64,000 nucleotides of DNA from JALYJG01 sp033763555 (GCA_033763555.1 JANRKK010000021.1:1-64000), one strand, 5' to 3'; positions 42,886 to 51,765 are shown, counted from the stretch's first letter. Made by a program: numbers and translations. Notes: a model not told the origin generated them from the sequence alone.

Positions 42886-43535
42886 GGCCTTCCCTTCCGT
42901 AATATTGTGGGCTGTTCGGCATTGTCCCATACGAAATTGAACAAGCGGCGCGCGCTTTCAGCAAAGCGCTCGTCATGAATGATAACCGCGCGCGGCGTGG
43001 GCCGCCAGGACAGCAGGGCAAGCTTGTCGGCATAGATGAACATGGGAGTCGATACAAAATACTCGGCCGGAACGGCGCGATAAGCTTCCTTGTCGGCGAT
43101 CAGGTTCGTGTCACCCGTGCGGACAAGCATGCGTTCCGTGACATCAATTTTTTCGAGCCGTTTAAGATGGTTGCTCAGGAATTCCTTGGACAGGCTTTCC
43201 GCGGCGTTCTTTTCATCGACATGGGCGATCAAGACTTCACCGCCGCCATTCTGGAGCGTTTTGTAAATATCATCCAGAATGCGCTGGTCAGCTTCCTCGC
43301 CATCATAGGTTTCAATGATGCGGTCTTTCTTTCGCACGCCGGAGCTTGGCAGAAACTCCACCCCGGCCGCCTCAAAAACATCCTGCAATTTTTCCAGCGT
43401 GCCGCCATGCGCCTGGACATGGCCGCGTTCGATCTTGTTGATGCCGTTGACAGTCAGGCCCGTCTGTTTGGCCAGTTCAGCCGTCGACCAGTCCAACAGC
43501 GCACGCGCGGCACGGATTTGCTCAGCGTTGATCAT
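42882..43535 (-). CDS. XRE-family regulator with sensor-like domain (paralogue of 174-914)
   Basis: 217 residues from MINAEQIRAARALLDWSTAE; the alternative upstream start adds only six residues. HTH at ~5-60, then GVEFLPSSGVRKKD, and a C-terminal domain (GGGEVLIAHVDEKNAAESL, ERMLVRTGDTNLIADKEAYR, ARRLFNFVWDNA) that aligns with the other XRE protein in the window and resembles TrmB-type PLD-like sensors. It leads a three-gene overlapping operon, so it may autoregulate it. The gene-free stretch 43536-43831 upstream is AT-rich and must hold the divergent promoters. Confidence 0.87.
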   Translation of the reverse strand: MINAEQIRAARALLDWSTAELAKQTGLTVNGINKIERGHVQAHGGTLEKLQDVFEAAGVEFLPSSGVRKKDRIIETYDGEEADQRILDDIYKTLQNGGGEVLIAHVDEKNAAESLSKEFLSNHLKRLEKIDVTERMLVRTGDTNLIADKEAYRAVPAEYFVSTPMFIYADKLALLSWRPTPRAVIIHDERFAESARRLFNFVWDNAEQPTILRKGRP

Positions 43536-43831
43536 CCCAACTCGGCTCCTCAAACATCCAACCCCTCATTCCGAGAGGAAGGAAATTGCGCAATAAAAAT
43601 ACTTAAAGACACAGCTCAGCGGTATTTGGGTCACTTTTTAGCCCCTCCTACCGAGAATTGTTAATTTTCTAACCAATAGTTGTAAAAGAAAACATTGTCA
43701 AATCTTCTTTTTATCGTTAATTCAAATTTTCTATTTGATTTCATCCAATGTCAATGGCATAAATATGCAACAGTTTGATAAAGTCACATAATGAGTATGA
43801 AAATAAATCGTTAACCACAGGAAGGCCGGAA

Positions 43832-43996
43832 ATGCTGCAATTCGACCAATTCATCGCCCGTCACGGTGAGGCCGTTGCCCAGGCCCTTCTGGAAAATATC
43901 GAACGTTTTGAGGGTGTCCGCGCCGATCTGGCGTCCTCACTCGAAGACCGCTGGCTGCGCGTGATGCAGTCTTCCGATCAACGCCTCGCCGCCTAA
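43832..43996 (+). CDS. Small unknown protein, 54 aa
   Basis: ATG with GGAAGG 7 nt upstream; frame open earlier, but without an RBS. Helical and acidic (MLQFDQFIARHGEAVAQALL). Unknown family. It precedes the 133-aa gene by 11 nt, suggesting a two-gene unit. Confidence 0.65.
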   Translation: MLQFDQFIARHGEAVAQALLENIERFEGVRADLASSLEDRWLRVMQSSDQRLAA

Positions 43997-44007
43997 GGAA
44001 TTCGCAC

Positions 44008-44409
44008 ATGGCTAAAAAGACGCAACCCGAAAGCACCGCGCTTGTCTTCGACATCCGCGATATGATCACCGAAACGATCGAGCGCATCCGCGAAGAGCAT
44101 CGCGCCGCCCGTACCGAAGACAAGCAACCTGTTACGGTTGCCCGTGCGCTCAGCCAACTGGGTGCCACGCACCATGTGACCAACCGCGCCCAGAGCCGCG
44201 CGCTCACCATCCTGAATGATCACGAGATGACCTCGGTTTATGCTTTGTGCGCCTGGGTGGCGAATGAGCAGGATACGGCGCAGGAAACCGTGCAGGCGAT
44301 CACCGAAGCGCATTTCGGCGTCAATCATGTGACGAAGCTGCAGCGCAAGGATTACGACGAAGTCATCAAGTTCCTGGTCGATCTCCGCATCGACGAGATG
44401 AAGAACTAG
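44008..44409 (+). CDS. Unknown protein, 133 aa
   Basis: ATG with AAGGAATT upstream, overlapping nothing 5'. Helical protein (VFDIRDMITETIERIREEHR, VARALSQLGATHHVTNRAQS). No signal peptide or known motif. The C-terminus converges on the mrdA reading frame (4-nt overlap with its original stop). With the preceding 54-aa gene it forms a small operon. Confidence 0.72.
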   Translation: MAKKTQPESTALVFDIRDMITETIERIREEHRAARTEDKQPVTVARALSQLGATHHVTNRAQSRALTILNDHEMTSVYALCAWVANEQDTAQETVQAITEAHFGVNHVTKLQRKDYDEVIKFLVDLRIDEMKN

Positions 44410-44606
44410 GCGCCAATTCCCCGTACCTGACATTCCAGCAGAAGATCATGGGCAATCGGTGCGGCGTTATGCGCGCCGCTGCCGCCATGCTCCACAATGA
44501 CCGCGACGGCATAGCGCGGTTTGGTGATTGGCGCATAGCCGACAAACAGCGCATGGTCGCGTTCTTTCCACGGTAAAGCCTCGTTCGCGGTTACGCCTTC
44601 GGCGCG
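44406..44606 (-). pseudogene. mrdA: In-frame 3' remnant of mrdA beyond the premature stop
   Basis: Reading on after the TAA at 44607-44609 gives 66 intact codons: RAEGVTANEALPWKERDHAL, FVGYAPITKPRYAVAVIVEH, then GGSGAHNAAPIAHDLLLE and a TAG at 44406-44408. This is the expected C-terminus of an alphaproteobacterial PBP2. The stop is one base (GAA to TAA) away from the residue usual at this place. Confidence 0.85.
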
Positions 44607-46253
44607 TTAGGCCTGGCTGATGCGCCGCACTTGCGAGGTTCCGGTCTTGCCCGCCATCGCCATGCTTGGCTTGTCGATACGCACACTGTAAGCCGTGCCG
44701 AAAGTTTCATTCACGACCGCATTCATGGTTTTTTGCAGCAGCGCTACATGGTCGGGCTTGAAGCCCAGGGATGGCCATGAGGTCGCGTCATTCTCCGGTG
44801 TTCCTTCGGGTTTTACAGGGCGTACAATATGCGGCACCACGGCCTTGCCGCCATTACCGATGCGTGCCGCCATCACCGCCAGCTGCAGGGGCGTTGCCAG
44901 CATATAGCCCTGGCCGATGGCGGCGACGAGCGTTTCGCCCTGCTGCCAATTGCTGCCCTGCGTTGCGGATTTCCATGCGCGTCCGGGAACAAGCCCCGCG
45001 CGTTCATGCGGCAGGTCGAGACCGAGCTTCTGGCCCAGGCCGAAGCGCTTGGCCATCGCCTGGATACGGTCGATGCCGATGCGCTTGCCGAGATCATAGA
45101 AATAAACGTCGCAGGAGCCCGCAACCGCCTGCGTCAGATTGACATGCCCATGTCCGCCGCGCTTCCAGCAGTGAAAGCGGTGATTGCCCAGATCGAAATG
45201 CCCGGGGCAGAATGTCTTGGCTTCGGGGTTCAGCATATCGGCTTCGAGCGCTGCCATGGCCACGACGGGCTTAATCGTTGAGCCGGGCGCGTATAGCCCG
45301 GCGATGGCTTTATTCAAAAGCGGCGCGTTTTCATCCTTATTCAACCGATCCCAATCTGTTTGTGAGATGCCATAGGTGAACAAATTAGGATCGAAGCCGG
45401 GCTGGGAGATCAGCGCCAGCACATCGCCATTCTGCGCATCCATAACAACGGCTGCTGCGCCTTGTTCGCGTGCCAGACGCTGCTGCGCGAATTGCTGCAG
45501 GCCGATATCCAGCGTCAGGCGAAGTTCGCGGCCGGGTTCGGAATCCTTGCGTGCCAGCTCACGCACGACGCGGCCGCGGGCATTAACTTCCATCTCCACA
45601 TTTCCGGCTGTACCACGCAGCAGCGGGTCATATTGTTTTTCCACGCCGTTCTTGCCGATGCGGAAACCTGGAATGGCCAGAGTGCTCTCCTCCCCGTCTT
45701 CTTCCTTGCCCAGATCTTTTTCAGAAACGATGCCGATATAGCCGAGCACATGCGATGTCGCCGCGCCGTAGGGGTAGGAGCGCACCTCGCCCGTATCAAC
45801 ATCGGTTCCTGGCAGGTCGAGTGTGTAGAGCGAAAGCCGCGCAACTTGATCCCAGGTCAGATTGTCTTTGACGGGAATGGCGTTGAAGGTCGAAGCGCTG
45901 CGCACTTCGCGGGTGATGCGCCGCCGCTCGGGTTCGGTAATCTCGACATAGCCGCCCAGCTTGTCGAGCAGGAGGTCAAGATTTTTGATCTGCTCGGGCA
46001 GAAGGACAAGGCGGTAATTCTGTTGGTTCAGTGCCAGTTGCGCTCCGGTACGGTCGAGGATCAGGCCACGTGTCGGCGCCAAAAGACGCAGATTGATGCG
46101 GTTATCTTCCGCCAGCGTGCGGTATTTCTCGCCTTCAATGACCGACAGGTAATAAAGCCGCCCGGCCAGAATGGAAAACAGCCCTGCCTGCGCGCCGCCT
46201 ATCAGGATGGCGCGGCGAGTGAAAAGGCGGGAACGGTCGTTATCTCCGGCCAT
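44607..46253 (-). CDS. mrdA: Penicillin-binding protein 2, truncated by an in-frame TAA
   Basis: 548 residues of the elongasome transpeptidase: one N-terminal membrane helix, the pedestal domain (APTRGLILDRTGAQLALNQ), active-site SxxK in GLYAPGSTIKPVVAM, SCDVYFYDLGKRIG (SxD) and MAGKTGTSQ (KTG). Translation stops at TAA (44607) just 13 residues after KTG, although homologous sequence continues in frame for 66 codons. The three catalytic motifs are present, but C-terminal strands of the transpeptidase fold are lost. It follows mreD by 6 nt; rodA, usually next, is absent. Confidence 0.93.
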   Translation of the reverse strand: MAGDNDRSRLFTRRAILIGGAQAGLFSILAGRLYYLSVIEGEKYRTLAEDNRINLRLLAPTRGLILDRTGAQLALNQQNYRLVLLPEQIKNLDLLLDKLGGYVEITEPERRRITREVRSASTFNAIPVKDNLTWDQVARLSLYTLDLPGTDVDTGEVRSYPYGAATSHVLGYIGIVSEKDLGKEEDGEESTLAIPGFRIGKNGVEKQYDPLLRGTAGNVEMEVNARGRVVRELARKDSEPGRELRLTLDIGLQQFAQQRLAREQGAAAVVMDAQNGDVLALISQPGFDPNLFTYGISQTDWDRLNKDENAPLLNKAIAGLYAPGSTIKPVVAMAALEADMLNPEAKTFCPGHFDLGNHRFHCWKRGGHGHVNLTQAVAGSCDVYFYDLGKRIGIDRIQAMAKRFGLGQKLGLDLPHERAGLVPGRAWKSATQGSNWQQGETLVAAIGQGYMLATPLQLAVMAARIGNGGKAVVPHIVRPVKPEGTPENDATSWPSLGFKPDHVALLQKTMNAVVNETFGTAYSVRIDKPSMAMAGKTGTSQVRRISQA

Positions 46254-46259
46254 GCCTGG

Positions 46260-46775
46260 CTAACCTTGCGGAAAGGCCGCCCTTTGCAGCCGGATCAGAA
46301 GCCAGCAGGGCAACGGAAAAAGAACAATCGCCAGAACGCACTGCATGACAGCAGGCAGAACAGGCAGGAAAGTCCAGGCAATCAGATTTTGTAAAATCCA
46401 TGCGGCGAGCGTGACAAGAAAAACTGTTAGCGCGAAGCCCCACCATATCATGGAAAAAGAATGCCCGACGAAGAAACGCCGCTGACGAAAAATAACCTGA
46501 TGGGCGGCGACAAAGAGAAGTGCCGAGAGGCCAAGCGGCAGGCTGTGAACGATGTCGTTGAGAAAGCCGATCAGAAACGCCATCCAGGGGCGGAAAAGAT
46601 CGGGGCGGTGAATGGCCCAGTAGTAAACCATCATCAGGGCGAAAGGCGGCGCGACCGCGCCGAGATGGGGCAGGGGCCAGGCGAGAACGCCCAGCAGCAC
46701 GCCGAGCAGCGCGGTGATAAAAGGCAAAGACAGCCGCGCGCCGTAATCTAGGCGTTGCCAGACAACATCAAACAT
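46260..46775 (-). CDS. mreD: Rod-shape-determining protein MreD
   Basis: 171 residues with five to six hydrophobic segments (LPFITALLGVLLGVLAWPLP ... VFLVTLAAWILQNLIAWTF), GFLNDIVHSLPLGLSALLF is the conserved MreD block. It is an inner-membrane elongasome component. Start overlaps mreC stop by 1 nt (TGATG). Confidence 0.88.
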   Translation of the reverse strand: MFDVVWQRLDYGARLSLPFITALLGVLLGVLAWPLPHLGAVAPPFALMMVYYWAIHRPDLFRPWMAFLIGFLNDIVHSLPLGLSALLFVAAHQVIFRQRRFFVGHSFSMIWWGFALTVFLVTLAAWILQNLIAWTFLPVLPAVMQCVLAIVLFPLPCWLLIRLQRAAFPQG

Positions 46776-47671
46776 CAGCGTTTTTTGGCCGCAGCCTCGA
46801 CTTTGGCGGCAACGGGGTTAAAGGCCCCGCCTTTCAGGTTAAAATCGACCAGACGGACATAATTGATACGGCCCATATCGGCGGCGGGGACGAGATTATA
46901 GGCCCCGCGCGAGGTTTCCGTCACCGTTCCAACCGGAAGATTGGGCGGAAAAATGCCACCATGGCCAGAGGTTACCACCTGTGCGCCCGTGCTCAGCACA
47001 GCATCCCGCGGCAAATACATCAGTTTGGGTGCGGCAGAATTCTCACCTACCAGAATGGCGCGGTCGCCGGAGCCTGCCACCGTCACTGGAATGCGCGAAT
47101 TCAAATCGGTGATCAGAAGAACGCGCGACGACCAGTCGCCAACCTCGATCACGCGACCGATCAAACCTTCTCCGGTCATGACGGCCATGCCTTCGCGCGC
47201 GCCGTCGGTGGCGCCCGCCGTGATGATCAACCCGCGCGTGAAAGGGCCGCCTGTGTCGGCGATCACACGCGCCGAAATATAGGCAAGACCCGGTTCGGCC
47301 TTGAAGTGGAGGAGATCGCGCAACTCGCGGTTCTCTCTTTGCAGGGTCACCAGCGCATCACGCCATTGTTTCATGCTCGCATTATCGGTGCGGAGCTTTT
47401 CATTTTCGGTGCGCAGACTCATATAGCTGCGCGCGTTGGCGGCGGCCTGTTCGATGGCGGTCAGCGGGCGGGCGAAAGCGTCCAGCACCGGAGCGATACC
47501 GTCGACCAGATGCGTGCGCACACCCTGCACCGTCCCGGGATGGACGCGATTGAGCAGAAGCAGCCCGAGCGCGAGGACCATAAAAACGATAAAGGAGAAT
47601 CGCTGCAGCACGACCCGCCAGGATATGGCGGCGACGTAAGACCATCCGGAGGAACGTTGGTGAACCGGCAT
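46775..47671 (-). CDS. mreC: Rod-shape-determining protein MreC
   Basis: 298 residues: a membrane anchor near residue 25 (FSFIVFMVLALGLLLLNRV), coiled coil (SLRTENEKLRTDNASMKQW) and the periplasmic beta domains (MTGEGLIGRVIEVGDWSSRV, VVTSGHGGIFPPNLPVGTV). It links MreB to PBP2. mreB is not upstream; the gene is preceded by a GT9 transferase instead. Confidence 0.94.
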   Translation of the reverse strand: MPVHQRSSGWSYVAAISWRVVLQRFSFIVFMVLALGLLLLNRVHPGTVQGVRTHLVDGIAPVLDAFARPLTAIEQAAANARSYMSLRTENEKLRTDNASMKQWRDALVTLQRENRELRDLLHFKAEPGLAYISARVIADTGGPFTRGLIITAGATDGAREGMAVMTGEGLIGRVIEVGDWSSRVLLITDLNSRIPVTVAGSGDRAILVGENSAAPKLMYLPRDAVLSTGAQVVTSGHGGIFPPNLPVGTVTETSRGAYNLVPAADMGRINYVRLVDFNLKGGAFNPVAAKVEAAAKKR

Positions 47672-47742
47672 CGGGAAACTCGGAAAAAGCTAGCGGCAAA
47701 GAGTAACCGAGGATGATGTCGAAGCCAATGGGTAATCTGAAT

Positions 47743-48687
47743 TCAGGAAGGCTCGGCGTTCAACAATCCACAGGCAGCCCGAAAAGCGGAGTCGGTGCTT
47801 AAACCCTCCATCAAATTGGGCGAAACCGCATGCAGGGAAGGTAGCCGCGCCAGCAGTGTGTCGCGGCTTTCGGGCGTGCAGACATAGCGGGCGTGTGGTC
47901 CCCATGGGCCGTAAACAGCTTCCTGCCCTGGGCCGAACAGGCCGAGTGTTGGTGTATGCATGGCTGCCGCCAGATGCATCAGGCCGGAATCATTGCCGAT
48001 GAACAGAGCGCATTCCTTGAGGCACGCCGCAGCCGTCAGCAGGTCTTCGCCGATAATGGGCACGCTGCGTCCGGGAAAAGCTTCGAGCAGAGGCTGAGCA
48101 GTCGCGCGTTCATGTGCATCAGTGATGACAAGGATGGAAGCTCCGGGCAGTGATCCATCTGCGGCCGTGAGTTTTTGTGCGAGGGCAATAAAATTTTTCA
48201 CAGGCCATTGTTTCGGCGGCCAGTTGGCCGCGGGTGCTAGCGCCAGCAGCGGACGCGAAGGCGGAAGAATTCGTGCGGCATTTTTCTCCGCTTCGGCATC
48301 GAGCCAGATTTTCGGGACGGGTGGAGGATTCAAATTCAAAACGCGCGCATTTTCGATAACCTTGTGCTGGCCTGAATTTTTTGCACGGCAGGCAAGTTGC
48401 CCGGCGCGAAGCAGGCGCGAGATGATACTGTTGCGCAAATCGACGATGAGATCCCAGCGTGTCGGCGCACATTGCCGCCAGGCTTCCATCCAGTGCAGAT
48501 TCCATTTTTTCTTGCGCAGAATGATCAGCCGTTCCAAGCGCGGTACGGCACGAAAAAGCCCTGCGGCATAAGGGCCGCAGATAATCGTGAAGCGCGCCTG
48601 AGGGTAAAGATCCGTCAGATGGCGGAGCAGGCCCGTTGACAGCACGGCATCGCCAACGCGGTTGGAGGTGATGAAAAGGATATTCAC
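47743..48687 (-). CDS. Glycosyltransferase family 9 (heptosyltransferase-like)
   Basis: 314 residues from the GTG at 48687 (MNILFITSNRVGDAVLSTGL); a GTG at 48720 would add eleven. The GT-B fold shows LALAPAANWPPKQWP in the ADP-heptose loop, and FIGNDSGLMHLAAAMHTPTL with LFGPGQEAVYGPWGPH. Such enzymes add heptose to the LPS inner core. It could be a core LPS enzyme, in line with kdsD and the polysaccharide cluster. Confidence 0.9.
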   Translation of the reverse strand: MNILFITSNRVGDAVLSTGLLRHLTDLYPQARFTIICGPYAAGLFRAVPRLERLIILRKKKWNLHWMEAWRQCAPTRWDLIVDLRNSIISRLLRAGQLACRAKNSGQHKVIENARVLNLNPPPVPKIWLDAEAEKNAARILPPSRPLLALAPAANWPPKQWPVKNFIALAQKLTAADGSLPGASILVITDAHERATAQPLLEAFPGRSVPIIGEDLLTAAACLKECALFIGNDSGLMHLAAAMHTPTLGLFGPGQEAVYGPWGPHARYVCTPESRDTLLARLPSLHAVSPNLMEGLSTDSAFRAACGLLNAEPS

Positions 48688-48737
48688 AGCGAGTCCCGGC
48701 CTTGTCCGAAGATCAGGCACAATGCTAAACCTTGCGC

Positions 48738-49703
48738 ATGGCTGTCTACACCGAAGTCTCAGAGGCCGAAGCCAAGGCTTTTCTTGCCGATTATGATCTC
48801 GGCGAGCTGCGCGAGCTTGTTGGTATCAAGCAGGGCGTCGAGAACACCAATTATTTCCTTTATACCAGCGTCGGGCGTTATGTTCTGACGCTTTACGAAA
48901 AGCGGGTGAAGGAAGATGACCTGCCCTATTTTCTGGGCTTGATGGAACATCTGGCGAAAGCGGGCGTGCCATGCCCGCCGCCCTTGCGCAACCGGGAGCA
49001 TGAGCCCGTCGGCCGTATTGCCGGGCGCGCCGCCGCCATCACCTGTTTTCTGGACGGCAAGCCTTTGTCACGCGTCACGCCGAATGAATGCGGCGAAGTC
49101 GGTCGTGCTCTGGCGGGGCTGCATCTGGCGGGAATGGATTTCACACAGCGCCGCGCGAACACTTTGTCGCTCGATGGCTGGGAAAATCTTCTCGATCTCT
49201 GCAAACCGCGCGCGGATGAGGTGCAGCCGGGACTGGGTGCATTACTGACGGCGGAACTGGAATATTTAAATGCCAACTGGCCGCGCGATCTTCTGCAGGG
49301 CGCCATCCATGCCGATTTGTTCCCCGACAATGTGTTTTTTGAAGGCAACAAGCTGAGTGGCCTGATTGATTTCTATTTCGCCTGCGATGATCTGTTTGCT
49401 TATGACCTGGCCATCTGCCTGAATGCCTGGTGTTTTGAAAATAACGTTGCCTTCAATATTACCAAGGCACGGGCTTTGTTCGGCGGTTACAATCAGGTGC
49501 GGCCTTTGTCCGATGGCGAAACCAAAGCGCTGGCGGTGTTGGCGCGCGGCGCTGCGTTGCGTTTTCTTCTGACGCGGCTGCATGACTGGCTGCATCAGGT
49601 TCCCGAGGCTTTTGTGAAACCCAAAGACCCGCTGGATTACCTGACACGCCTGCAATTTCATCAGCTGGTCAGCGACACGGCAGCCTATGGAATTGGCGCA
49701 TGA
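48738..49703 (+). CDS. thrB: Homoserine kinase (APH-fold ThrB)
   Basis: 321 residues: YDLGELRELVGIKQGVENTN, AITCFLDGKPLSRVTPNECG, and the catalytic HADLFPDNVFFEGNKLSG with IDFYFACDDLFAYDLAI. This is the aminoglycoside-phosphotransferase-like ThrB of alphaproteobacteria, making O-phosphohomoserine for threonine. The ATG at 48738 is preferred to the TTG at 48732. Its stop overlaps rnhA by 4 nt. Confidence 0.93.
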   Translation: MAVYTEVSEAEAKAFLADYDLGELRELVGIKQGVENTNYFLYTSVGRYVLTLYEKRVKEDDLPYFLGLMEHLAKAGVPCPPPLRNREHEPVGRIAGRAAAITCFLDGKPLSRVTPNECGEVGRALAGLHLAGMDFTQRRANTLSLDGWENLLDLCKPRADEVQPGLGALLTAELEYLNANWPRDLLQGAIHADLFPDNVFFEGNKLSGLIDFYFACDDLFAYDLAICLNAWCFENNVAFNITKARALFGGYNQVRPLSDGETKALAVLARGAALRFLLTRLHDWLHQVPEAFVKPKDPLDYLTRLQFHQLVSDTAAYGIGA

Positions 49704-50146
49704 ATGGCCGCGGTAAAATCGTCGATATTTTCAGCGATGGCGCCTGCAGCGGCAATCCGGGCCCGGGCGGCTGGGGCGTCATCCTGCGCTATGGTGATGT
49801 GGAAAAGGAACTTTCGGGCGGCGAGCCGGAGACCACCAACAACCGTATGGAGCTGATGGGGGCGATTGCAGGGCTGGAAGCCCTGACCAAGCCTTCGCAA
49901 GTGCGGCTGCATACCGACAGCCAGTATGTGCAAAAAGGCATTACCGAATGGCTGCCGCAATGGGTCCGGCGCGGCTGGAAAACCGCCGACAAAAAGCCTG
50001 TGAAGAATGTCGATCTCTGGCAACGCCTGCAAACCGCCATACAGCCGCATCAGGTGGAGTTTATCTGGGTGCGCGGCCATGCGGGCCATCCAGAAAATGA
50101 ACGCGCCGATCAGCTGGCTGTAGCCGCAATTACACGCATTTCCTAG
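49700..50146 (+). CDS. rnhA: Ribonuclease HI
   Basis: 148 residues with the complete catalytic set: Asp in VDIFSDGACSGNPGPGGWG, Glu in NNRMELMGAIAGL, Asp in LHTDSQYV, and Asp in ENERADQLA, with the HGHAGHPEN-type loop (VRGHAGHPEN). Removes RNA from RNA:DNA hybrids. thrB-rnhA is a common pairing. A terminator starts within the stop codon. Confidence 0.96.
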   Translation: MNGRGKIVDIFSDGACSGNPGPGGWGVILRYGDVEKELSGGEPETTNNRMELMGAIAGLEALTKPSQVRLHTDSQYVQKGITEWLPQWVRRGWKTADKKPVKNVDLWQRLQTAIQPHQVEFIWVRGHAGHPENERADQLAVAAITRIS

Positions 50147-50171
50147 GCAAAAGTCTCTTTGCCATTTTTTT
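50146..50171 (+). terminator. Rho-independent terminator after rnhA
   Basis: GGCAAA / TTTGCC stem (50146-50151 with 50158-50163), loop AGTCTC, followed by A and seven T. Confidence 0.75.
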
Positions 50172-50246
50172 GTCACTTTCTTCTGGCCATTTCTGCCCGC
50201 GCTCAAACGCACTATATATAATGTGAATCAGTCAGGAGGGTGGTCG

Positions 50247-51245
50247 ATGGGCAGGACAACGGTACGAAGCGCTTCCAAGGGAAGTCTGAAGAAAGCTGAA
50301 GTTCTTAAACAGCTTCCGAAAGATATGCATCCGATTGCCGGACGGCTGATTGCCGGAAGCTGCTATGTTTACCGCCAATTCGCCCGCCATCAGGTTCTGG
50401 TCGCCAGCTATAAAAAGCGGGGGATTTTCTTCACCCCTTCGCTGGCTTTCAGGGCCCGGATACTTTTCGACACCTTCTGGGAGGCCATGCTTTCAGTGGC
50501 TTCCAGCGTCACCCTGTCTATCCGCGACTATCACGCGCTGATCGATCAGCCCACGAACCTGCAGGACGCGCAGCGTCCGCTGTTTGCCATTGCGGGCTGC
50601 TCGGATTCCCGTGTCCAGACCCTCAATCTGCTGGATATGCATGCGGGCGAAGCCTTCGGCTTTGAAAATATCGGCGGCTCACTGGAAGATCCGCAGGAGC
50701 CCAGCCGCCTCAGTAAATCGGCCGAAGCCTTTATCTGTTTTGCCAAACATATGGGCGTCAAGGATTTCATTCTGGTGACGCATGGCAAATGCGGTTGCAT
50801 TTCCAACGCCGTGAATCCCTGCCATCACAAGCCGCTCGACCCCGCGGCGCCTCTGGAAGCCGTCACCTTGCGTGAAATGGCGCTGGAAAAGAAATATATC
50901 GTCGATATAGCGCAGGAAAAGGGCATTCAGCATTATCTTGGCATGCTGGACGCGCCGCAGCTTTCCGAAAGCGATAAACAGCTTCTGGCGCTGGAAATCG
51001 CCCATGGGCTGCACAATATGAAGCTGGCCAAGGATTTCATCGCCAAGCTGACCCTGCCGGGCGAAACGCCCATGCGTGTCACGCTGATTCACAAGGAATT
51101 GCGGACGCTGGATCCTTACATCTTCAATCCGGAAACGAAGAAATTCGTCCGGCTGACGCAGCATCCGCCGCTTGCCGATATGGACGGCGACGACTGGTGG
51201 AGCCGCTTTTACCCGTTTGCGATGGGCTTTGCCGCTCCGGTTTAG
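50247..51245 (+). CDS. Beta-carbonic anhydrase-like protein with long N-terminal extension
   Basis: 332 residues from MGRTTVRSASKG; AGGAGGG is 7 nt upstream, and the GTG at 50223 lies within this RBS region, so it is rejected. The zinc/dyad residues of beta-carbonic anhydrases are visible: AGCSDSRVQ (Cys-118, Asp-120, Arg-122) and LVTHGKCGC (His-179, Cys-182), 61 residues apart as in the family, with ENIGGS between. About 100 N-terminal residues precede the domain and include a hydrophobic patch (FWEAMLSVASSVTLSI). CO2 hydration is likely but not certain. The stop overlaps the peroxiredoxin gene by 4 nt. Confidence 0.85.
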   Translation: MGRTTVRSASKGSLKKAEVLKQLPKDMHPIAGRLIAGSCYVYRQFARHQVLVASYKKRGIFFTPSLAFRARILFDTFWEAMLSVASSVTLSIRDYHALIDQPTNLQDAQRPLFAIAGCSDSRVQTLNLLDMHAGEAFGFENIGGSLEDPQEPSRLSKSAEAFICFAKHMGVKDFILVTHGKCGCISNAVNPCHHKPLDPAAPLEAVTLREMALEKKYIVDIAQEKGIQHYLGMLDAPQLSESDKQLLALEIAHGLHNMKLAKDFIAKLTLPGETPMRVTLIHKELRTLDPYIFNPETKKFVRLTQHPPLADMDGDDWWSRFYPFAMGFAAPV

Positions 51246-51736
51246 GCGGCGGCTTTCAACCCGTCGATGGCGCGAAGCATCGCTTCGGCGCTGGAAACCT
51301 CAAACGCGCCGGGCTTTTCGACCGCGATGGATTTCACCAAACCATTTTCGGCATAGAGCGCGAAACGCTGGCAACGTGTGCCAAGGCCGTAGCCTGTGCC
51401 GTCCATCTCAAGCCCGAGCGCCTTGGTAAAAGTACCATTGCCGTCGGCCAGCATGGTGATGCCTTGGGCGCTTCCGGCATCCTGCCAGGCTTTCATGACG
51501 AAGGGGTCGTTGACCGCGAGGCAGGCAATTTCAACGCCGCGCGATTTGAAATCATTCAGATGCTGGACAAAGCCGGGCAGATGCTTGGCCGAGCAGGTGG
51601 GGGTGAAGGCGCCGGGCACCGCGAACATCACGACTTTCTTGCCGTTGAATACGTTGTCGGTCGACACATCCTGCATGCCGCTGTCGGTCAGCTGCTTGAG
51701 CGTGACGGAAGGAATTTTATCTCCGGTTTTGATCAT
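51242..51736 (-). CDS. Peroxiredoxin (PRX5/AhpE-like, glutaredoxin-type)
   Basis: 164 residues from MIKTGDKIPSVTL. The peroxidatic cysteine is in PGAFTPTCS, and FVMKAWQDAG and GYGLGTRCQRFALYAENG are family blocks; a second cysteine sits in GTRCQ. Reduces H2O2 and organic peroxides. The frame is open upstream through the tRNA fragment, but the ATG at 51736 is correct. Before island insertion, tRNA-Thr would have been ~30 bp away. Confidence 0.94.
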   Translation of the reverse strand: MIKTGDKIPSVTLKQLTDSGMQDVSTDNVFNGKKVVMFAVPGAFTPTCSAKHLPGFVQHLNDFKSRGVEIACLAVNDPFVMKAWQDAGSAQGITMLADGNGTFTKALGLEMDGTGYGLGTRCQRFALYAENGLVKSIAVEKPGAFEVSSAEAMLRAIDGLKAAA

Positions 51737-51765
51737 GATGGGGCTCCGCGGGTTGGAGTGGAAAA

